From Collinsella aerofaciens (GTDB lineage: Bacteria > Actinomycetota > Coriobacteriia > Coriobacteriales > Coriobacteriaceae), in assembly GCA_030841765.1 (NCBI GenBank), contig JAUUSS010000029.1, forward strand, positions 1-22,621: DNA of 22,621 nt, in the 5' to 3' direction. Made by a program: the position numbers and the translations under genes. Numbering within the stretch: the stretch's first letter is position 1; each line of letters begins with the position of its first letter. Shown here piece by piece: positions 13,322-20,908 of this stretch. The notes beneath the pieces are model-generated. The model had not been told where the DNA came from and searched no databases. It was given only the letters and a program-made list of their open reading frames with translations.

Positions 13322-15553
13322 GTGGCACACAACAAACTGGAGGCAAACCTCCAAGACCAGCGCGGGCAAGGCGGGCACGGAGCCATCCCCCTCTCCGCTG
13401 GCATGCTGCTCGTAACGCTCGGCGTCGTCTATGGCGACATCGGCACGAGCCCCATGTACACCATGAAATCAATCGTCGCCAACAACGGCGGCATCGGTAC
13501 CGTCAGCGAGGACATGATCCTGGGCGCGCTTTCGCTCGTCATCTGGACCATGACGCTCGTGACCACGGTCAAGTACGTGGTAATCGCCATGAAGGCCGAC
13601 AACCACAACGAAGGCGGCATCTTCGCCCTGTTCAGTCTCGTGCGCAAGGTGGCGCCATGGCTGATTCTCCCCGCCATGATCGGCGGCGCGGCGCTGCTCG
13701 CTGACGGCATCCTCACCCCCGCCGTCACGGTTACCACGGCCATCGAGGGCTTGCGCACTATCGAGTGGGGCCATGCGCTTTTGGGTGACGGCCAGACCAA
13801 CGTAATCATCATCACCATCATCATTATCTGCGGCCTGTTTGCCATGCAGCGCGCCGGCACCTCGTCAATCGGCAAGCTGTTCGGCCCGCTTATGACGCTG
13901 TGGTTCCTGTTCTTGGCTGGCGCCGGCCTGTTCAACATGCTCGGCAACTTGTCCATCCTGCGCGCGCTCAACCCCATCCGTGGCATCATGTTCCTGTTCT
14001 CGCCCATCAACCACTCGGGTATTATGGTGCTCGGCTTCGTCTTCCTGTCGACGACCGGCGCCGAGGCGCTCTATTCGGACATGGGTCACGTGGGCAAGGC
14101 TAACATTTACGCATCCTGGCCGTTCGTAAAGGCGGCCCTCATCCTTAACTATCTGGGTCAGGGCGCTTGGCTGCTCGCCAACAATTCCAATCCCCAGATG
14201 CTCGCGATGGATATCGTCAACCCGTTCTATATGATGCTTCCCGAGCCCCTGCGCCCCTTTGCCATCGTGCTTTCGGCCGTGGCGGCCATCATTGCCTCGC
14301 AGGCGCTCATCACCGGCTCGTTCTCGCTGGTATCCGAGGCAACGCGCCTCAACCTTATGCCGCACCTGCGCATCCACTACCCCAGCGACACCAAGGGCCA
14401 GCTCTATATTCCGCTCGTCAACAACATCATGTGGGTCGGCTGCATCTTCATCGTGCTGCTGTTCCAGAACTCCGAGCGCATGGAGAGCGCCTACGGCCTC
14501 GCCATCACCGTGACCATGCTCATGACCACGACGCTTTTGACGAGCTATATCGCCGGCATCCTCAAGCACAAACTGGGTGCCTGCGTCTTCGCACTGCTCT
14601 TTGGCGCCATTGAGCTGTGCTTCTTCGCCTCGTGCCTCACCATGTTCTTTGACGGCGGCTACGTCATGATCTTCCTGGCCGCGCTGCTGTTTGGCCTTAT
14701 GTATGTGTGGCGCCGCGGCACCGCCATCGAGCGCACGCAGACGATCCTGCTGCCCGTCTCCAAGTACATCGATCAGCTCAACCGCCTGCGCAACGACGAG
14801 ACCTACCCCGTGCTCGCCGACAATCTGGTGTTCCTCACCAACAGCCCCGATCCGCTCACACTCGACCGCGACGTGCTCTATTCCATCCTGGACAAGCACC
14901 CCAAGCGCGCCAAGGCATATTGGTTCATCAACGTGCACGTTACCGACGAACCCTATACGCACGAGTATTCCGTCGAGACCTTTGGCACGGACTTTTTGTT
15001 CCGCGTGCGCCTGGACCTGGGCTTTAAGGTCAACCAGCGCGTCAACGCCTATCTGCGTCAGATCGTCGGCGACTTGATGGCATCGGGCGAGCTGCCGCCG
15101 CAACATCACACCTACTCCATCTACGAGACGCGCGGCAACGTAGGTGACTTCCGCTTTTGCATGCTGCGCAAGATGCTTGCCCCCGAAACGGACATCAACC
15201 GCAATGACCACCGCGTGATGGCCATCAAGTACGCCGTCCGCCGCGCCTGCGGAAGCCCGGCACGCTGGTACGGTCTCGAGAACTCGGCCATCATCATTGA
15301 GTACGTACCGCTGTTTGCCCGCATGCGCCCGGCCGTTAAGCTCGTGCGCACCCAGGTGCCGCTCGAGGTTCAGATCGAAGAGGCCGAGGAAATGGAAGTC
15401 GACATCTTCTCGGACGACTTGGTCAACGGCAACGAAGCCGGTAAGGACATGAACGTCGATCCCACCGAGTTGCTCGAGAGTGTCGCCGATACGCCCGAAC
15501 AGCAACAGCTCGACGGCCTCGAGAACGAACAACTCAACGACGCCAACTTCTAG
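13322..15553 (+). CDS. kup: Kup-family potassium uptake transporter
   Basis: 743 residues. About twelve membrane segments fill residues 20-470, starting with the diagnostic GVVYGDIGTSPMYTM (34-48); a cytoplasmic C-terminal domain of about 270 residues follows and ends in a very acidic tail. Kup proteins take up K+ with protons across the cytoplasmic membrane. The length is larger than the 620-670 residues usual in proteobacteria, owing mainly to the acidic tail. The start is GTG at 13322 with AAGGGAG 5 bases upstream; the alternative ATG at 13304 lies inside the leader hairpin and has no ribosome site. The gene stands alone, between an EamA transporter and a convergent bile salt hydrolase, with a strong terminator after it. 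Confidence 0.93.
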   Translation: MAHNKLEANLQDQRGQGGHGAIPLSAGMLLVTLGVVYGDIGTSPMYTMKSIVANNGGIGTVSEDMILGALSLVIWTMTLVTTVKYVVIAMKADNHNEGGIFALFSLVRKVAPWLILPAMIGGAALLADGILTPAVTVTTAIEGLRTIEWGHALLGDGQTNVIIITIIIICGLFAMQRAGTSSIGKLFGPLMTLWFLFLAGAGLFNMLGNLSILRALNPIRGIMFLFSPINHSGIMVLGFVFLSTTGAEALYSDMGHVGKANIYASWPFVKAALILNYLGQGAWLLANNSNPQMLAMDIVNPFYMMLPEPLRPFAIVLSAVAAIIASQALITGSFSLVSEATRLNLMPHLRIHYPSDTKGQLYIPLVNNIMWVGCIFIVLLFQNSERMESAYGLAITVTMLMTTTLLTSYIAGILKHKLGACVFALLFGAIELCFFASCLTMFFDGGYVMIFLAALLFGLMYVWRRGTAIERTQTILLPVSKYIDQLNRLRNDETYPVLADNLVFLTNSPDPLTLDRDVLYSILDKHPKRAKAYWFINVHVTDEPYTHEYSVETFGTDFLFRVRLDLGFKVNQRVNAYLRQIVGDLMASGELPPQHHTYSIYETRGNVGDFRFCMLRKMLAPETDINRNDHRVMAIKYAVRRACGSPARWYGLENSAIIIEYVPLFARMRPAVKLVRTQVPLEVQIEEAEEMEVDIFSDDLVNGNEAGKDMNVDPTELLESVADTPEQQQLDGLENEQLNDANF

Positions 15554-15573
15554 CGGCGCCATAAATCAACGAC

Positions 15574-15609
15574 AGCGGCCCTGCACCTCACGGGAGATGC
15601 AGGGCCGCT
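15574..15609. terminator. Terminator between kup and the bile salt hydrolase gene
   Basis: AGCGGCCCTGCA pairs perfectly over 12 bp with TGCAGGGCCGCT, and an inner CTC/GAG can extend the stem. A short T-run follows on the plus strand. It lies 20 bases after the kup stop and 23 bases before the convergent gene's stop, so it may serve both. Confidence 0.82.
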
Positions 15610-15632
15610 TTGCATTGCGGTAAAGCTATCGG

Positions 15633-16598
15633 CTACGAACGACGCGGCTCGGGAACCACGAGTCTATCGGGGCTCGCGCCCTCGGCATCCATCAGGCTCA
15701 CGTAGCGAATCGACGGATCCCCATACATCGCGTAGTAATAATTGCCCGTGCGCGCGCTAAAGCATCCGGTGTAGATAGTCTTCTCGAACTTGCCATCGCC
15801 CATCCTGGACGCTCCCTCGATCATCACCACGCCCTCGAGCGAGCGGAACATGCGAACGACGTTTTCGGTCTCGCTCTCCTTTTGCGGGTAATTGGCATTG
15901 AGGTACGCCGCCTTTACAAAACGGCTCGGCGAATAGCAATCGCCCGGAATGCCGCGCATGCCGGCACCGGCTCCATAGGGCTTAAGCTCGGCGCCACGCC
16001 ATGTCGCCGTCTGCGGAAAATCGCTTGTGGCCGTGATATAGGTGCGCAGGTTTTCCATGTGCCACGGGAAAGTCGGCTGATTGGCAAGGGTGTCGACCGG
16101 ATTGTCGTATACATGCAGGCCGTCAGCCATCATCTCGACCACGATGCTGCGCTGGCTGTCGCCGATAATCCAATGGAGCAGCGACACGCCCAGCCCCTCT
16201 CCGGCAGATTTGGCGACAATCACCGTGTCGCGCAGCGCGGCCTCGACCTCATCGACCGTCGAGAACGTCACTGCCACCCACAGGGGAAACTCATAGGCCG
16301 CGATATTGTTCTTGCCGTCGACAGGGCCCTCGGCATACTCGGCATAACCCGGGAAATTGAGACCCGCCACGGCGAGGCCCGCATCGTTGCCGCAGTCGAA
16401 GAACATAGGGTAGTTCTCGCAATCGATGCACATGCCGATTACCGCGTGCGCCGCCGACGCATCGTCGATAAACGAATACGGGACGTGGAACCCGCGCGGC
16501 ATCACGCGAACCTGTTGGCCGTAGTCAAAGCTCCAGTCTAGGTTGCGGCCTAGATACATGTGACCAGAATTATCGGTAAATCGAATGCTCGTACACAT
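15633..16598 (-). CDS. bsh: Bile salt hydrolase (choloylglycine hydrolase)
   Basis: 321 residues of the Ntn-hydrolase family that cleaves glycine or taurine from conjugated bile salts; penicillin V acylases are close relatives. All catalytic positions are present: Cys2 (nucleophile after removal of Met1), Arg18, Asp21 in LGRNLDW, Asn81 in GLNFPGY, Asn173 in ANQPTFPWH and Arg226 in SPSRF. The AGLNFPGYAEY loop favours bile salt hydrolase over penicillin acylase. No signal peptide, so cytoplasmic. The start must be ATG 16598 because it places Cys at position 2; GGAGG lies 4 bases upstream, while the longer open frame to 16661 would bury the nucleophile. It stands alone, with no bile transporter beside it. 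A weak promoter with GACAAT as -10 may lie about 35 bases upstream. Confidence 0.93.
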   Translation of the reverse strand: MCTSIRFTDNSGHMYLGRNLDWSFDYGQQVRVMPRGFHVPYSFIDDASAAHAVIGMCIDCENYPMFFDCGNDAGLAVAGLNFPGYAEYAEGPVDGKNNIAAYEFPLWVAVTFSTVDEVEAALRDTVIVAKSAGEGLGVSLLHWIIGDSQRSIVVEMMADGLHVYDNPVDTLANQPTFPWHMENLRTYITATSDFPQTATWRGAELKPYGAGAGMRGIPGDCYSPSRFVKAAYLNANYPQKESETENVVRMFRSLEGVVMIEGASRMGDGKFEKTIYTGCFSARTGNYYYAMYGDPSIRYVSLMDAEGASPDRLVVPEPRRS

Positions 16599-16665
16599 AG
16601 CGCCTCCTAGCTTTACGTTCCTGCTAAGGTTATTGTCACCAAACAAAAAGGCGCTAAACACAAAA

Positions 16666-16697
16666 GCCCGGACATGACAACAATGTCACGTCCGGAC
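16666..16697 (-). terminator. Terminator of the second deformylase-like gene
   Basis: On the minus strand GTCCGGACGTGACA pairs with TGTCATGTCCGGGC over 14 positions, two of them G-U pairs that form only in minus-strand RNA. TTTTGTGTTT follows. It lies 32 bases after the deformylase-like stop and insulates the bile salt hydrolase gene. Confidence 0.8.
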
Positions 16698-16729
16698 CAA
16701 AAGAGACGAAGTGCGGTGCTTTGGTCCCC

Positions 16730-17149
16730 TTAGACCAACTTTCCTAGACAGTGGTCAATCATGTGTTGAATCATCTGCGCCTCGAAGCCCACAAAGTCCT
16801 GCTTGCGCTCGCGCATCTTGCCGTCGACGATCACGTCATAAGCGACCTTGCACTTGATATAGCGCGTGGACTTGGTGACCTCCTCGTGCGTCAGGCAGCT
16901 CTCCTCCATCTTGCTGGCGCCCAGGCCAAACACCAGACGGGGGTTGTAGAGCACGTGGGGCTCGCCGGCATCGTCCAGGTAGACGCAAACCTTCTTGGTA
17001 ACGCCAATCTGGTTAGCGGCCAAGCAGCCGGCATCGTCGAGCGACTTGATGGTATCGATCAGGTCCTGAGCAACCGACTCGTCCTCGACGGTCGCAACCT
17101 CGCAACGCTGGGACAGGATAGCCTCGTCGTGGCAAAGCTCTTTAATCAT
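16730..17149 (-). CDS. Peptide deformylase-like protein lacking the catalytic Glu
   Basis: 139 residues, clearly related to the short deformylase-like protein at 2793 (MIKELCHDEA against MIKPIMKSEF, similar spacing throughout). Motif 1 is GCLAANQIG (41-49), keeping the glutamine; motif 2 is ESCLT (83-87) instead of EGCLS, keeping the metal ligand Cys85; motif 3 is QHMIDH (128-133), keeping His129 and His133 but with Met130 in place of the catalytic glutamate. Metal binding looks intact, while deformylation by the usual mechanism should be lost. It could be a regulator, a binding protein or an enzyme with other chemistry. The start is ATG 17149 with GGAGG 5 bases upstream; a minus-strand -10-like TATACT lies at 17183-17188. 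It is divergent from the purine permease. Confidence 0.82.
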   Translation of the reverse strand: MIKELCHDEAILSQRCEVATVEDESVAQDLIDTIKSLDDAGCLAANQIGVTKKVCVYLDDAGEPHVLYNPRLVFGLGASKMEESCLTHEEVTKSTRYIKCKVAYDVIVDGKMRERKQDFVGFEAQMIQHMIDHCLGKLV

Positions 17150-17304
17150 ACGTTCCTCCATAGGGGTCGTTGTAACCGCTTAAGTATACGGTACCCACAC
17201 ATTTTCATGCGAAAAATACCGTCCGTCTGCTACAAAGCGCCGGACATCAACATGCGAGGAACAACAGCGTCGTAAAGGGGCTATAGTGGGTGAGTTCGTG
17301 TCAA

Positions 17305-17325
17305 TCGGCCTAAACTCGGGGCCGA
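17305..17325 (+). promoter_or_regulatory. Leader hairpin of the purine permease gene
   Basis: TCGGCC (17305-17310) pairs with GGCCGA (17320-17325) around a 9-base loop, ending a few bases before the AAGGAAAGG ribosome site. A -10-like TATAGT is at 17282-17287 without a convincing -35. It does not have the conserved core of a purine riboswitch. Confidence 0.3.
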
Positions 17326-17342
17326 GCAAGGAAAGGGTATGC

Positions 17343-18653
17343 ATGGACGAACTATTTCACGTCAGCGAGCGCAAGTCCACAATCGGGACCGAACTCCGCG
17401 CTGGACTGACAACATTCCTGGCGATGGCCTACATCATCGCCGTCAACCCCGCGGTGCTCTCGGGCGCTGGCATCGATGCGGGAGCGCTCGCCTGCGCCAC
17501 CTGCCTGGGCGCCGGCATCATGACCATCTGCATGGGCATCTTCGCCAACCGCCCGCTCGCCTGCGCGTCGGGCTTAGGCGTCAACGCGATGATCGCTGGA
17601 ATCACCACCACCGTCTGCGGCGGTGACTGGCACGTGGCCATGAGCGTCATCTTCCTCGAGGGTATCGTCATCTTGCTGCTCGTGCTTTGTGGCCTGCGCG
17701 AGGCCATCATGGACGCCATCCCGGTTGTCCTGCGTCACGCCATCTCGGTGGGTCTGGGCCTGTTCATCGCCATGATTGGCCTGTGCGATGCCGGCATTAT
17801 CACCGCTGGCGCCGGTACACTCGTCGGTCTGGGCGACATCACCTCCCCCACCTTCATCGTCGGCATCATCTCCATCCTGGTGACAGTCGCCCTCGCCTGC
17901 CGCAACGTCCCCGGCTCGCTGCTCATCGGCATCGTCGTCGCCGTCATCGCCGGTATCCCCCTAGGTGTGACCCATGCTCCGACCGGTATCATCGCCCCGC
18001 TCGACTTCTCGAGCATCGGTGGCCCCATCGCCGACGCCGGCGGCGTGCCCGCCATCGTCAAGGTCCTTACCGACCCCACGCTCCTCGTCATCTCGTTCTC
18101 GCTGCTCATGAGTGACTTCTTCGACACCATGGGCACCGCGATGGCCGTGGCCAAGCAGGGCGAGTTCCTCACCGACGACGGCAACGTCGAGAATATCAAG
18201 GAGATCCTGATCGTCGACTCCGCCGCCGCTGCTGTGGGCGGTTTCATGGGCGTCTCCTCCATCACCACCTTCGTCGAGTCCACTTCCGGCGCCGCCGACG
18301 GTGGCCGCACGGGCCTCACCTCCGTCACCACCGGCGTGCTGTTCATTCTCGCCGCGTTCTTCTCCCCCATCGTCACCATCGTTTCCAGCGCCGCCACCTG
18401 CGGTGCTCTGGTCTACGTCGGCTACCTCATGATGAGCGAAGCCTCCGAGATCGACTGGTCCGACGTGTCGCAGGGTTTCCCGGCGTTCATGATCGTCGCC
18501 GGCGTGCCCTTCACCTACTCCATCTCTGCCGGCATTGGCCTGGGCTTTATCGCCTACGTGATCGTCGCGCTCTTTAAGGGCGAGGCCTCCAAGATCAAGC
18601 CGCTCATGTGGATCGCAGCCCTTGCCTTCCTCGTCTACTTCTTCGTGGCGTAA
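17343..18653 (+). CDS. NCS2-family purine permease (AzgA/PbuG-like)
   Basis: 436 residues, largely hydrophobic (12-14 membrane spans expected). Features of the hypoxanthine/guanine/adenine permease branch: TTFLAMAYIIAVNP near the N-terminus, ACASGLGVNAMIAG (about residue 75-90), SDFFDTMGTAMAVAKQ, and VESTSGAADGGRTGLTSVTTG. It should import purine bases with protons. The start is ATG 17343, where the protein begins MDELFHVSERKSTIG and AAGGAAAGG lies 5-6 bases upstream; the frame opens earlier at 17286 without a ribosome site. It is divergent from the deformylase-like gene. Its last 15 codons are repeated downstream at 20659 as part of a tandem duplication. Confidence 0.9.
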   Translation: MDELFHVSERKSTIGTELRAGLTTFLAMAYIIAVNPAVLSGAGIDAGALACATCLGAGIMTICMGIFANRPLACASGLGVNAMIAGITTTVCGGDWHVAMSVIFLEGIVILLLVLCGLREAIMDAIPVVLRHAISVGLGLFIAMIGLCDAGIITAGAGTLVGLGDITSPTFIVGIISILVTVALACRNVPGSLLIGIVVAVIAGIPLGVTHAPTGIIAPLDFSSIGGPIADAGGVPAIVKVLTDPTLLVISFSLLMSDFFDTMGTAMAVAKQGEFLTDDGNVENIKEILIVDSAAAAVGGFMGVSSITTFVESTSGAADGGRTGLTSVTTGVLFILAAFFSPIVTIVSSAATCGALVYVGYLMMSEASEIDWSDVSQGFPAFMIVAGVPFTYSISAGIGLGFIAYVIVALFKGEASKIKPLMWIAALAFLVYFFVA

Positions 18654-18683
18654 CGGCATAGTCTGCTAAAGCAGAACATCAAG

Positions 18684-18720
18684 GCGCGGAGTCGCATCGA
18701 GCGGCTCCGCGCTTTTCTTT
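18684..18720 (+). terminator. Terminator of the purine permease gene (copy 1)
   Basis: GCGCGGAGTCGC pairs with GCGGCTCCGCGC (one T-G pair) and is followed by TTTTCTTTT. It is 30 bases after the stop. A second copy lies at 20734 within the duplicated segment. Confidence 0.9.
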
Positions 18721-18771
18721 TAAAGCCAGGCAACGCACAGACGCGCGATGTTTTGCTTCCCAAGTTTTGGA

Positions 18772-18803
18772 CATTTTGCCCTCCAAACGGCACTACCGCC
18801 GGC
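18772..18803 (+). promoter_or_regulatory. Conserved upstream block of surface gene 1
   Basis: A 32-base block beginning CATTTTGCCCTCCAAACGG is identical in both duplicated upstream regions (the other copy is at 20819-20850), while the flanking bases have diverged. It is 58 bases upstream of the ATG. A promoter or regulator site is likely, but I cannot fit a clear -35/-10 pair. Confidence 0.45.
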
Positions 18804-18833
18804 TACATCCTGCAGATATGCTGGGCTTAATCG

Positions 18834-18846
18834 CATAGGCCCTATG
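18834..18846. promoter_or_regulatory. Palindrome in the leader of surface gene 1
   Basis: CATAGG-C-CCTATG lies 15 bases before the ATG. The core ATAGGCCCTAT is kept in copy 2 at 20882-20892. Confidence 0.3.
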
Positions 18847-18861
18847 AGGATGGGAGTAACC

Positions 18862-20637
18862 ATGGCCGCCTTGTTCACGACCCCCAAGCGCAATGACAAA
18901 ACCTCTGGAGCCCATTTTGTCGAGCCCGACGTGTGCCGTCGCACGCTGCTCGCACACGGCAGCTGGCGCCGCGTGACGCGCCGCATCGTCTGCGGCCTGG
19001 CCTGCGCGCTCACGGTGAGCTCGCTGCTCATGCCGAGCGTCTCGCTCGCGGCCGAGTGGGTGGACGTCGGCGGCGTCCGCCACGAAGCGGCCGCGGGGCC
19101 CGCGGGAGACGCCGCCGGCACCTGGAGCTGGGACGGCGCCGATGACATGAAGCTCAACGGCTATAACGGCGGCGCGATCGAGGCAGCGGGCAAGCTCAAC
19201 GTGAGCTACGAGGGCGACAACATCGTCACTAACGGCGACGGCCGCGGCATCAAGGTTAAGGATGGCGCGAACGAGAACGCCGAGCTTAATATTCAGGGCG
19301 ACGCGTCCAGCACGCTCAACGTGACATCTTCTCGTGACGCCATCACTTCCGTCGGCAGCATCAACATCGACGGCGCTGGCACTGTCAACGCCACGAGCAC
19401 CGAGCACGATGCCATCGATGCCGGGGGCGATGTCACCATCAAGGGCTCGGGAAACGTTAACGCCACGGGCGATTCGGATGGCATCAGGGCCGACGGCAAC
19501 ATCACGATCGACAACAGCGGAACCGTCACCGCCAAGGCCACCGAGGATCAGGGTATCGATGCTAACGAGAACCTCATCATAAAGGGCGGCGGCAAGGTAG
19601 AGGCAAGCTCTATCAAAGACAATGCGATTTGGGCCGACGGCAACATCGAGATCTCGGGTGGCAGCCAGGTCAAGGCAAGCTCCGAGGAAGACGCCACCAT
19701 CGACGGTAAAAACAGCCTCACGGTCACGAACGCTTCCCTCAACGCAAGTGGCGTTGGGTATGGCATCTATGTCTACAAGGGCATCACGTTCGATGGCGCA
19801 ACCGTAACGGTCCGTGCAAGTGCAGGGAACGATGAAGCCAGCGCCCTCTTCACCGACGAGGACGACATCGTCATCAAGAACGGCTCGATCGTGGATGCGT
19901 TCGCAGAAGGCCAGTTCTCGACCGCAATCTTCACCAGAAACTACTACCCCAACGAAGCGGGTGGTCACATCTACATTAGTGACTCCGTTGTCAAGGCTAT
20001 AGCCCGCTATGTCGAGTCCGGTAGCGACGGCCCCGATCACTACAGCAACGACCAAAGTGGCGCGGTCATTCCCAAGCATAGGGGCATGAACATCGGCATC
20101 TTTGCCCGGACCAAGGAGGGCATCACGCCCGCGACCATCTCGATTGTCCGCAGTAAGGTCACAGCTGAGGGAGACACGGCGGCAATCTTCGCCCTTGCCG
20201 TGAGCGCGGACGGCGAGACAATCGGCACCATCGAGATCGAAGGCGCTCCCATACAGACGCCCACAGGCGGCAAGATCATTGGCTATCGCAACAAGGAAGA
20301 ACTCGATGACGGCATCTTCTACGTGGTGGGTCAAACCATCGGCACGGGCGACGCTGTGATCGACTCCCCCTATAACGAAGCTGTCGCCAAGAGCACGGTC
20401 ATCGCGCCTCCCGAGGAGATCAAACCCGAGGAGAAGCCAGGCGAGACCAAGCCCGAGGGTTCCAAGTCCGAGGGCACGAAGACGACCAAGACCGTTGCAG
20501 TTGCAGCCACAGGAGCCAAGATCGCCGGCAAACTCGCAGCAACCGGCGACGCCTCGAGCGCAGCCATCGTGGCAGCCGCCCTTGCGGGAACAGCCGCCAT
20601 CGCCGCGGGCGCCGTGGTGAGCCGCAAGCGCTCGTAA
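18862..20637 (+). CDS. Cell-wall anchored beta-helix surface protein 1
   Basis: 591 residues. A long signal peptide (1-64: Arg-rich n-region SWRRVTRRI, hydrophobic CGLACALTVSSLLMPSV, probable cut after SLAA) leads into a mature N-terminus with TWSWDGADD. Residues about 159-320 hold about seven 23-residue repeats of the form DGIxADGNITIxxSGTVxAxA, resembling right-handed beta-helix carbohydrate-binding proteins of the Cthe_2159 type; the region to about 530 looks similar but less regular. A Pro/Glu/Lys/Thr-rich wall-spanning stretch precedes a sorting signal: LAATG (558-562), a hydrophobic span, and SRKRS. The start is ATG 18862 with GGGAG 5 bases upstream, conserved in the paralog; longer frames to 18748 are rejected. 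Likely an adhesin or glycan-binding protein; the ligand is unknown. It has no terminator of its own beyond the duplicated permease one. Confidence 0.85.
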   Translation: MAALFTTPKRNDKTSGAHFVEPDVCRRTLLAHGSWRRVTRRIVCGLACALTVSSLLMPSVSLAAEWVDVGGVRHEAAAGPAGDAAGTWSWDGADDMKLNGYNGGAIEAAGKLNVSYEGDNIVTNGDGRGIKVKDGANENAELNIQGDASSTLNVTSSRDAITSVGSINIDGAGTVNATSTEHDAIDAGGDVTIKGSGNVNATGDSDGIRADGNITIDNSGTVTAKATEDQGIDANENLIIKGGGKVEASSIKDNAIWADGNIEISGGSQVKASSEEDATIDGKNSLTVTNASLNASGVGYGIYVYKGITFDGATVTVRASAGNDEASALFTDEDDIVIKNGSIVDAFAEGQFSTAIFTRNYYPNEAGGHIYISDSVVKAIARYVESGSDGPDHYSNDQSGAVIPKHRGMNIGIFARTKEGITPATISIVRSKVTAEGDTAAIFALAVSADGETIGTIEIEGAPIQTPTGGKIIGYRNKEELDDGIFYVVGQTIGTGDAVIDSPYNEAVAKSTVIAPPEEIKPEEKPGETKPEGSKSEGTKTTKTVAVAATGAKIAGKLAATGDASSAAIVAAALAGTAAIAAGAVVSRKRS

Positions 20638-20658
20638 ACACTTTTTCGCACGGGACGG

Positions 20659-20704
20659 GTGGATCGCGGCCCTTGCCTTCCTCGTCTACTTCTTCGTAGC
20701 GTAA
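20659..20704 (+). pseudogene. Duplicated 3' tail of the purine permease gene
   Basis: These 46 bases match 18608-18653 with two differences and encode the permease ending WIAALAFLVYFFVA and its TAA stop (20702-20704). No start or upstream part of the permease is present. It is a breakpoint relic of the tandem duplication and not a gene. Confidence 0.88.
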
Positions 20705-20733
20705 GGGCAAGGCTGCAAAAGCTGAACAATAAA

Positions 20734-20770
20734 GCGCGGAGTCGCCATGCGGCCCCGCGCTTTTCTTTTA
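20734..20770 (+). terminator. Duplicated permease terminator, now behind surface gene 1
   Basis: GCGCGGAGTCGC and GCGGCCCCGCGC pair with one A-C mismatch and one T-G pair, followed by TTTTCTTTT. It is slightly weaker than copy 1 at 18684. It is the only terminator after surface gene 1. Confidence 0.8.
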
Positions 20771-20818
20771 GCGCCGGTCCCTGCGCCGGCGTGCGGCCTA
20801 TTTCTCCCCCATTTTGGC

Positions 20819-20850
20819 CATTTTGCCCTCCAAACGGCACTACCGCCGGC
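20819..20850 (+). promoter_or_regulatory. Conserved upstream block of surface gene 2
   Basis: Identical over 32 bases to 18772-18803 and at the same distance from the start codon. The leader palindrome core ATAGGCCCTAT follows at 20882-20892. Confidence 0.45.
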
Positions 20851-20908
20851 AACATCCAGCAGATACGCTGAATCTAGTCGTATAGGCCCTATGAGAACGG
20901 GAGCAACC

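Larger units (their letters stand above)
18608..20657 (+). repeat. Tandem duplication, unit 1
   Basis: The unit starts inside the 3' end of the permease gene (about 18608) and covers the permease terminator, the upstream region of the surface-protein gene, the gene itself and about 20 bases after its stop. Unit 2 starts at 20659: permease tails are 2051 bases apart and surface-gene starts 2047 bases apart. Confidence 0.85.

Noticed and set aside
13865..15562. 565-codon open frame antisense to kup
   Set aside because: It mirrors a well-conserved Kup protein; such long antisense frames arise from GC-rich codon use, and its translation is His/Gly/Val-rich with no family features.
17150..17342. 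Purine riboswitch upstream of the purine permease
   Set aside because: The conserved loop and junction sequences of the purine aptamer are not present; only a short hairpin near the ribosome site is seen.
18793..20334. 513-codon open frame antisense to surface gene 1
   Set aside because: The plus-strand protein has a signal peptide, repeats and sorting signal; the antisense product is a low-complexity Asp/Val/Ala shadow.
20705..20733. Second functional permease gene after surface gene 1
   Set aside because: Only the last 15 codons and terminator of the permease are present; no start or body exists upstream of 20659.
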